Below are positions 58,974 to 64,000 of a stretch of DNA of 64,000 nt, in pieces. A program made the translations under genes and the position numbers. The DNA lies in assembly GCF_003762835.1 (NCBI RefSeq), contig NZ_RJWA01000003.1, positions 496,001 to 560,000 of the forward strand, read 5' to 3'. The notes below the pieces were generated by a model. It did not search any database. It was given only the letters and a program-made list of their open reading frames with translations, and had not been told where the DNA came from. The DNA is from Micromonospora sp. HM5-17. GTDB lineage: Bacteria; Actinomycetota; Actinomycetes; Mycobacteriales; Micromonosporaceae. Position 1 is the first letter of the stretch, and the number at the start of each line of letters is the position of its first letter.

Positions 58974-60755
58974 GTGCCGCCGCAGATCCCGCATCCCGAC
59001 CCAGGAACGCCGGACACGCGGGGGCCACTGCGGTACATCTGGTGGCTGGCCCGATCCCAACCCTGGCGGGTGCTGCGTGGCAGCCTGCTGGGCACGGCCT
59101 GGATGGCCGGGCTGGCACTGCGGCCGTACCTGATCGCGAAGGCGGTCGACGACGGGCTCCGCGCCCGCGACCAGCGTGCGCTGCTGTTCTGGGGGCTCGC
59201 GATCGTCGTCGCCGGCGTCGTCCAGGCGTGGCTCGGCGTCCTGCGGCACCGCACCACGAACTTCATCCGGGAGGACGCCACCGCCCGCTCCGCCGCCGTC
59301 CTGCTGCGGCACCTCTCCCGGGTCGGCGCGGTGCTGTCCCGCAAGCTCGCCGCCGGGGAGGTCGCCACCGTCGGCGGCGCCGACATCGGCAACACCTCGT
59401 ACGTCCTGACGATCACCGGCCCCGGGGTCGGCGCGGTGGTGGCGTACGCGCTCGTCGCGGTCGTCCTCTGGACGATCTCCCCGCTGCTGGCGCTCTGCAT
59501 CCTGCTCGGCGTGCCGCTGATCGTCGCGGTGATGGGACCGATGCTGCGTCGGCTGGACCGGGTCGAGACGGTCTACCGACACCGGCTGGGTCTGCTCACG
59601 GCCCGGGCCGGGGACATCGTGGCCGGGCTGCGGGTGCTCGCCGGGGTCGGCGGACGGGGCCTCTTCGCCCGCCGCTACGCCGACCGGTCCCGGGAACTGC
59701 TCGCCGAGGGATACCGGGTCGGCGCGGTCAGCAGTTGGATCCGGGCGCTGACCCACGCACTCCCGGGTCTCTTCCTCGCCGTCGTGGTCTGGCTCGCCGC
59801 GCGGATGGCCGCCGACGGCGACATCACCGTCGGGCAGTTGGTCGCGGTCTACGGCTACGTCGCGGTCCTGGCCGTGCCGGTCTGGTTCCTCCTCGACGGG
59901 AGCTACCAGCTGATCCGGGGCCGGGTCGCCGCCCGCCGCATCGTCGCGCTGCTGAACCTGGCTCCGGACGACGTCGGCGATTCCGACCATGCGGCGGTTC
60001 CGGCCCCGCCCCACCCGGCCGAGCTGCGCGACCCGGTGACCGGGCTCACCGTCCCTCCTGGACGGATGTTCGGCGTGGCCGCCACCGACCCGGCCGAGGC
60101 GACCGCCCTGGCCGACCGGCTCGGCCGGTACGTCGTCAGCGAGGCCACCTGGGGTGGGCAGCGGCTGACCGGGATGCCCCTGGCCGAGGTGCGGTCCCGG
60201 ATCCTCGTCGCCGACCACGACGCGTACCTCTTCGCCGGCACGCTGCGGGACGTCCTGCGGATCCGGGACGACCTCAACGACGGCGCGCTGCGCGCCGCGG
60301 TACGGACCGCCTCGGCCGACGACGTGGTCGAGGCGCTTCCCGACGGCTTCGACACCGAACTCGACAACCGGGCCCGGCGACTCTCCGGCGGCCAGCGGCA
60401 GCGGGTACGGCTCGCCCGGGCGCTGCTCGCCGAACCGGAGGTGCTGATCCTGCTCGACCCCACGTCGGCCGTTGACGCGCACACCGAGGCACGGATCGCC
60501 GAACGGCTGCGCGCGGCGCGGGCCGGCCGGACCACGCTGCTGCTCAGCACCTCACCCCTGCTGCTCGGGTACGCCGACACGGTGGCGTACCTGGCCGGCG
60601 GCCGGGTCGTCGCCACCGGCACCCACGCCGAGCTGCTGGAGCGGGAGCCCGGCTACCGCGCGCTGGTCGCCCGGGACGGCGGGGCCCCCGCGCCCGACGC
60701 CGGCGACGTCGCCACGACCCGCGGCCCGGGCGAGGTCGAGGAGGTGCTGCGGTGA
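58974..60755 (+). CDS. ABC exporter half-transporter with degenerate ATPase motifs
   Basis: A 593-residue protein: an exporter-type transmembrane domain (~30-320) with LRYIWWLARSQPWRVLRG at its start and an ATPase domain (~350-570). The ATPase keeps the signature RLSGGQRQRVRLARALL, but where Walker A should be it has GVAATDPAEATALADRLG, with no GxxGxGKS. Walker B reads LILLDPTSAVD, displaced from the usual h4-D-D/E, the Q-loop lacks glutamine, and the switch histidine position is LLLSTSPL. It should form the non-catalytic half of a heterodimer with the next gene product. GTG 58974 gives the family start. The downstream gene overlaps by 4 nt. Confidence 0.92.
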   Translation: MPPQIPHPDPGTPDTRGPLRYIWWLARSQPWRVLRGSLLGTAWMAGLALRPYLIAKAVDDGLRARDQRALLFWGLAIVVAGVVQAWLGVLRHRTTNFIREDATARSAAVLLRHLSRVGAVLSRKLAAGEVATVGGADIGNTSYVLTITGPGVGAVVAYALVAVVLWTISPLLALCILLGVPLIVAVMGPMLRRLDRVETVYRHRLGLLTARAGDIVAGLRVLAGVGGRGLFARRYADRSRELLAEGYRVGAVSSWIRALTHALPGLFLAVVVWLAARMAADGDITVGQLVAVYGYVAVLAVPVWFLLDGSYQLIRGRVAARRIVALLNLAPDDVGDSDHAAVPAPPHPAELRDPVTGLTVPPGRMFGVAATDPAEATALADRLGRYVVSEATWGGQRLTGMPLAEVRSRILVADHDAYLFAGTLRDVLRIRDDLNDGALRAAVRTASADDVVEALPDGFDTELDNRARRLSGGQRQRVRLARALLAEPEVLILLDPTSAVDAHTEARIAERLRAARAGRTTLLLSTSPLLLGYADTVAYLAGGRVVATGTHAELLEREPGYRALVARDGGAPAPDAGDVATTRGPGEVEEVLR

Positions 60756-62509
60756 CCCCGGGCCCGGTGGCCGCCTCGGCTTCCCGGCTGCCGGTGGCGG
60801 GGAACGCCGTCGTGCGCCGGGCCGCCCGGGATCTCCTCCGCCGGGACCGTCGGGCCGTCGTCCTCGCGGTGGTCCTGCACGCCGCCGCCGCGGTCGCCGG
60901 GCTCGGCGCGCCGTGGCTGCTCGGGATGATCGTCGACGAGGTGACCGCCGGGGCCGGGGCCGGCCGGCTCGACCGGCTGGCGCTGGGAATCGTCGGCTGC
61001 GTGGTGGCGCAGGGCCTGCTCAGCAGGTATGCCCAGTACGTCGGCCACCGGTTCGGCGAGCGGGCCGTCGCCCGGCTGCGCGAGGAGTTCGTTCGCCGTA
61101 CCCTGGCGCTGCCCGTTTCCGTGGTCGAGCGCGCCGGCACCGGCGACCTCGCCACCCGCAGCTCCGTCGACGTGAACCTGGTCGGCACGACCGTCCGGGA
61201 CGCGGTGCCGGTCGTGGTCATCTCCACGGCGAAGCTCATGCTGCTGTTCGGGGCGGTCTGCCTGCTGCACCCGATTCTCGGCCTGGTCGCGCTGGCCGGA
61301 CTGCCGTCGATCTTCGTGGTGGCCCGCTGGTACCTGCGGCGGGCCCGGGACGCGTACCTGTTCGAGGGGGCGGCGGCCGCGGAGCTGACCGAGACGCTGA
61401 CCAGCACCGCCGAAGGTGCCCGTACCATCGAGGCGCTTCACCTGGCCGACCAGCGGATCGCGCACGGCACCGGGCGGATCGCTCGGCTCTGGGCCGCCCG
61501 GCGGGCCACCCTCCGGCTGCGGTCGGTCGTGTTTGCGGTGGCGGGGGCGAGCTACGCGCTCCCGGTCGCCGCCGTGCTCCTCGTCGGTGGCCCGCTCCTC
61601 GACCGGGACGTGGTCAGCCTCGGTGAGGTGGTTGCCGCCGCGCTCTACCTGCAGCAGGCGATCGACCCGTTGGACGCGCTGCTGATGTGGACGGAGCAGA
61701 CGCAGCGCGGGATGGCCTCGTTCGCCCGGGTGCTCGGGGTCGGTCTGGTGCCGCCGGAGCCGCGCGGCGGCGCGGGCGTGCCGTCCGGGCGCGGGGTGAC
61801 GCTCCGGGGTGTCCGGTTCGGGTACGGCGACGGCCCGGACGTGCTGCACGGCATCGACCTGGAGATCCGCCCCGGGGAACGGCTCGCCGTCGTCGGCCCC
61901 TCCGGTGCCGGCAAGTCCACACTGGCCCGGCTGATCGCCGGCATCGACCGGCCCCGCTCCGGCGTGGTGCTGCTCGGCGGCCGCCCGGTCACCGACCTCG
62001 ACCCGGCACAGCGGCGCCGCGAGGTCGTCCTGGTCACCCAGGAGCACCACGTCTTCATGGGTACGCTCCGCGACAACCTGGCCTTCGCCGCGCCCGAGGC
62101 CACCGACGAGCAGATGCGCGCGGCGCTGGTCGCGGTCGGCGCCGACTGGTACGCCGACCTTCCCCACGGGCTCGATACCGAACTCGGGGACGGGGCCCGG
62201 GAACTCAACCCCGCCGACGCGCAGCAGCTCGCGCTGGCCCGGATCGTCCTCGCCGACCCGCACACGCTGATCCTCGACGAGGCGACCGCCGCCCTCGATC
62301 CGACCACGGCGCGGCGTACCGAGCGGGCGCTCGGCGCGGTGCTCGCCGGCCGTACCGTGATCGCGATCGCGCACCGGCTCAACACCGCGCACGACGCGGA
62401 CCGGGTGGCGGTCCTCGACGACGGCCGGATCACCGAGCTCGGCAGCCACGCCGAGCTGCTCGCCGCCGGGGGCGCGTACGCCGCTCTCTGGCGCTCCTGG
62501 CACGGCTGA
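60752..62509 (+). CDS. ABC exporter half-transporter with intact Walker motifs
   Basis: A 585-residue partner of the preceding protein. The transmembrane domain (~30-320) includes RFGERAVARLREEFVRRTLALP. In the ATPase domain Walker A is VGPSGAGKSTLARLI, the Q-loop is VTQEHHVFMGT, Walker B is TLILDEATAALD with the catalytic glutamate, and the switch is AIAHRL. The signature motif is degenerate: ELNPADAQQLALARIV in place of LSGGQ. Thus this half supplies a catalytic site completed by the intact signature of its partner. It starts at GTG 60752, overlapping the upstream stop. The substrate is unknown; peptides, lipids or drugs are typical for the class. Confidence 0.93.
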   Translation: MTPGPVAASASRLPVAGNAVVRRAARDLLRRDRRAVVLAVVLHAAAAVAGLGAPWLLGMIVDEVTAGAGAGRLDRLALGIVGCVVAQGLLSRYAQYVGHRFGERAVARLREEFVRRTLALPVSVVERAGTGDLATRSSVDVNLVGTTVRDAVPVVVISTAKLMLLFGAVCLLHPILGLVALAGLPSIFVVARWYLRRARDAYLFEGAAAAELTETLTSTAEGARTIEALHLADQRIAHGTGRIARLWAARRATLRLRSVVFAVAGASYALPVAAVLLVGGPLLDRDVVSLGEVVAAALYLQQAIDPLDALLMWTEQTQRGMASFARVLGVGLVPPEPRGGAGVPSGRGVTLRGVRFGYGDGPDVLHGIDLEIRPGERLAVVGPSGAGKSTLARLIAGIDRPRSGVVLLGGRPVTDLDPAQRRREVVLVTQEHHVFMGTLRDNLAFAAPEATDEQMRAALVAVGADWYADLPHGLDTELGDGARELNPADAQQLALARIVLADPHTLILDEATAALDPTTARRTERALGAVLAGRTVIAIAHRLNTAHDADRVAVLDDGRITELGSHAELLAAGGAYAALWRSWHG

Positions 62510-62573
62510 CCCGGCCGGGCCGCGGGCGCTGGTCCGGGAGGCGGGCCGCCGTGTCGTGCCGGCGGATCAGCCC

Positions 62574-62619
62574 TGGGTAAGGTCTGCGGGATGGGAGATG
62601 GGTAAGGTGTGCGGGATGG
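62574..62619 (+). repeat. Tandem duplication around the GNAT start codon
   Basis: Twenty-one bases (62574-62594) recur at 62599-62619 with one change (C to G), a 25-bp period. Each copy carries GGGTAAGG and GCGGGATGG, so the ATG region is doubled. The upstream ATG (62591) is out of frame with the one used. Confidence 0.85.
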
Positions 62620-63215
62620 AGATCCGCCCCTACCGACCCGGCGACCGGGATGCCGTCCACGACATCTGCATCCGGACCGCTGACGCGGGACAGGACGCCT
62701 CCGGGTCGTACGCCGACCCGGACATCCTGCCCACCATCTTCGCCCACCCGTACACCGAACTGGAGCCGGAGCTGGCGTTCGTCCTCGACCACGACGGCCG
62801 GGCGGTCGGGTACGTTCTCGGCACCGCCGACACCGCCACGTTCGTGCGACGGTTCCGCACCGAGTGGCTGCCCCGGGTCGGCGACCGCTACCCGGCGCCG
62901 GTGGGAGAGCCGGGCACCCCGGACGAGGTCATGGCGCACCTGCTGCACACCCCGGAGCGGATGATCCTGCCGGAACTCGCGGACTACCCGGCCCACCTGC
63001 ACATCGACCTGCTGCCGCCCTACCAGCGGGCGGGCTGGGGTCGGAAGCTGATCGACACCCTGGTCGCGGCGCTGCGCCGGGCCGGCGTCTCCGGCCTGCA
63101 CCTGGGGATGCTCACCGAGAACCGGGCCGCCCGCGCCTTCTACGACCGGCTCGGCTTCCACGTCATCGACGTCGCCGACCCCGGTCCGCTCACCTACCTG
63201 GGGCTGCGCCTCTGA
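62616..63215 (+). CDS. GNAT acetyltransferase, OGA-associated type
   Basis: A 199-residue single-domain acetyltransferase. MEIRPYRPGDRDAVHDICI opens the fold; AVGYVLGTADTATF forms the central strands. HIDLLPPYQRAGWGRKLIDTL holds the pyrophosphate loop (QRAGWGRK), and LGMLTENRAARAFYDRLGFHVI completes the motif. The long middle section (FRTEWLPRV to YPAHLHIDL) resembles acetyltransferase modules found with O-GlcNAcase-like enzymes. The acceptor is unknown. ATG 62616 is used; the duplicated region just upstream obscures the ribosome site. It stands alone. Confidence 0.85.
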   Translation: MEIRPYRPGDRDAVHDICIRTADAGQDASGSYADPDILPTIFAHPYTELEPELAFVLDHDGRAVGYVLGTADTATFVRRFRTEWLPRVGDRYPAPVGEPGTPDEVMAHLLHTPERMILPELADYPAHLHIDLLPPYQRAGWGRKLIDTLVAALRRAGVSGLHLGMLTENRAARAFYDRLGFHVIDVADPGPLTYLGLRL

Positions 63216-63297
63216 CCCGCGGCATCCGGACGGACGGAGGCGCGTGGCCGTGGCACCGAGACGCGGGGCACTGCCACGCGCCGCCTATTCTTGACGG

Positions 63298-64000
63298 ATG
63301 CCCGAGGGCCACACCGTCCACCGCCTGGCGGCGCGGCACGCCGCGCTCTTCGCCGGGGACAAGGTGCTGGCCACGAGCCCGCAGGGCCGGTTCGCCGAGG
63401 GTGCCGCGCTGCTCTCCGGCGCCGCCCTCGACCGGACCGAGGCGTACGGGAAACACCTGCTGCACCACTACGACGGTGGCCAGATCCTGCACGTGCACCT
63501 GGGGTTGTACGGCCGGTTCACCGACGGCGACGGGGAGCCGCCGGAGCCGGTCGGGCAGGTACGGCTGCGCCTCACCAGTGACCTGCACTGGCTCGACCTG
63601 CGGGGGCCGACCGCCTGCGAACTGCTCACCCCGCCCGAGGTGGCGGCGCTGCGGGCGCGGCTCGGTGCCGACCCGCTGCGGTCCGACGCCGACCCGGAGG
63701 CGGCGTACGCCCGGATCCGTCGCAGCCCGACCCCGCTCTTCGCGCTGCTGCTTGACCAGTCGGTGGTGGCCGGGACCGGGTTGATCTTCGTGACCGAGGT
63801 GCTGTTCCGGGCCGGGCTGCGACCGACCGCTCCGGGGCGCACCCTGACGCCGGAGGGGTGGCAGCGGATCTGGGCCGACCTGTGCGCGCTGATGGCCGCC
63901 GCCGTCGTGTCCGGCCGGATCGACACCGTACGCCCGGAGCACATGCCGGAGGCGATGGGGCGGCCTCCCCGCGTGGACCGGCACGGCGGCGAGGTGTACG
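63298..64000 (+). CDS. Fpg/Nei-family DNA glycosylase (Nei1-like), 3' end cut by window
   Basis: 234 codons of an oxidised-base DNA glycosylase/AP lyase. MPEGHTVHRLA gives the catalytic Pro2 and Glu3; SPQGRFAEGA and EAYGKHLLHHY (the conserved lysine) follow, then VHLGLYGRF, all very close to M. tuberculosis Nei1. The H2TH region reads SVVAGTGLIFVTEVLFRAG where Nei1 has VIAGVGNVYRNELLF: the family's DNA-contacting asparagine is replaced. The C-terminal zinc finger would lie beyond the window. ATG 63298 is fixed by the catalytic N-terminus. Confidence 0.92.
   Translation, partial: MPEGHTVHRLAARHAALFAGDKVLATSPQGRFAEGAALLSGAALDRTEAYGKHLLHHYDGGQILHVHLGLYGRFTDGDGEPPEPVGQVRLRLTSDLHWLDLRGPTACELLTPPEVAALRARLGADPLRSDADPEAAYARIRRSPTPLFALLLDQSVVAGTGLIFVTEVLFRAGLRPTAPGRTLTPEGWQRIWADLCALMAAAVVSGRIDTVRPEHMPEAMGRPPRVDRHGGEVY

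Noticed and set aside
1-64000. CRISPR arrays, tRNA or rRNA genes, insertion sequences, prophage or biosynthetic gene clusters
   Set aside because: No regularly spaced repeats, no transposase or integrase products, and no polyketide or peptide synthetase genes were found on reading both strands.

Overview
This is a very high G+C, gene-dense actinobacterial chromosome segment. The gene set points to the order Micromonosporales, most likely Micromonosporaceae. The family-level name is inferred from gene content and codon use; no database comparison was possible. Evidence includes two WhiB proteins, a SigR/RsrA thiol-stress pair of the mycothiol type, the 24-residue ribosomal protein bL37, biotinylated protein TB7.3, a PdtaS-type kinase, a fused 2-oxoglutarate decarboxylase/dehydrogenase (Kgd), nickel superoxide dismutase and DUF6104. 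I see no rRNA, tRNA, CRISPR array, transposase, integrase or prophage. This is mostly core chromosome with accessory genes interspersed.

Layout. 1-1147: 3' part of a WhiB gene and an alpha/beta hydrolase. 1330-3750: sigR with a textbook SigR autoregulatory promoter, rsrA, the convergent bL37 gene, TB7.3 and a GNAT acetyltransferase. 3837-6139: divergent TetR regulator and DHA2 drug exporter sharing repeated operators. 6187-12660: TPR protein, SIS-domain sugar isomerase/deaminase, PdtaS histidine kinase, and a polytopic glycosyltransferase. 12822-16524: assimilatory sulfate reduction cluster (short leader peptide, sulfite reductase, small zinc ribbon, APS reductase, sirohydrochlorin chelatase), ending at a bidirectional terminator shared with whiB1. 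16876-20419: whiB1, a lipid kinase, a membrane protein, an RsbW-like ATPase, and divergent sodN/sodX. 20559-31238: malic enzyme, MDR oxidoreductase, secreted beta-helix protein, two paralogous lipoprotein hydrolases, DUF6104 and kgd.

31565-35224: ABC-2 exporter and a DUF4097-padR operon with a clear operator. 35369-39632: response regulator, histidine kinase and HtrA/PepD-like protease, forming an envelope-stress operon. 39935-48073: BON protein, GT4 glycosyltransferase, orphan MalK-type ATPase, NADAR protein, Ser/Thr kinase, patatin, and PlsC. 48186-54474: very large zinc-ribbon membrane protein, a frameshifted fatty-acid desaturase, pterin dehydratase, and a zinc-finger/FHA protein. 54690-58668: ornithine aminotransferase and dimethylargininase coupled genes, and two envelope/secreted proteins. 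58974-64000: an asymmetric heterodimeric ABC exporter, a GNAT protein, and a Nei1-type DNA glycosylase cut by the window end.

The genes form several working units. SigR/RsrA senses thiol oxidation; the sulfur operon supplies sulfide for cysteine and mycothiol; NiSOD/SodX handles superoxide. WhiB proteins, PdtaS, RsbW, Ser/Thr kinase and FHA protein make up a regulatory layer. The order sigR-rsrA-TB7.3-pdtaS-whiB1-lipid kinase resembles the mycobacterial sigH-whiB1 region, opened up here by inserted genes. The observations most worth following up are the sulfur-operon leader peptide, the SigR promoter with its possible long isoform, the PadR operator inside its promoter, the 11-bp phased boxes ahead of the response regulator, the complementary degeneration of the ABC exporter pair, and the single-base frameshift in the desaturase. 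I found no clear candidate for a wholly undescribed system such as a defence island.
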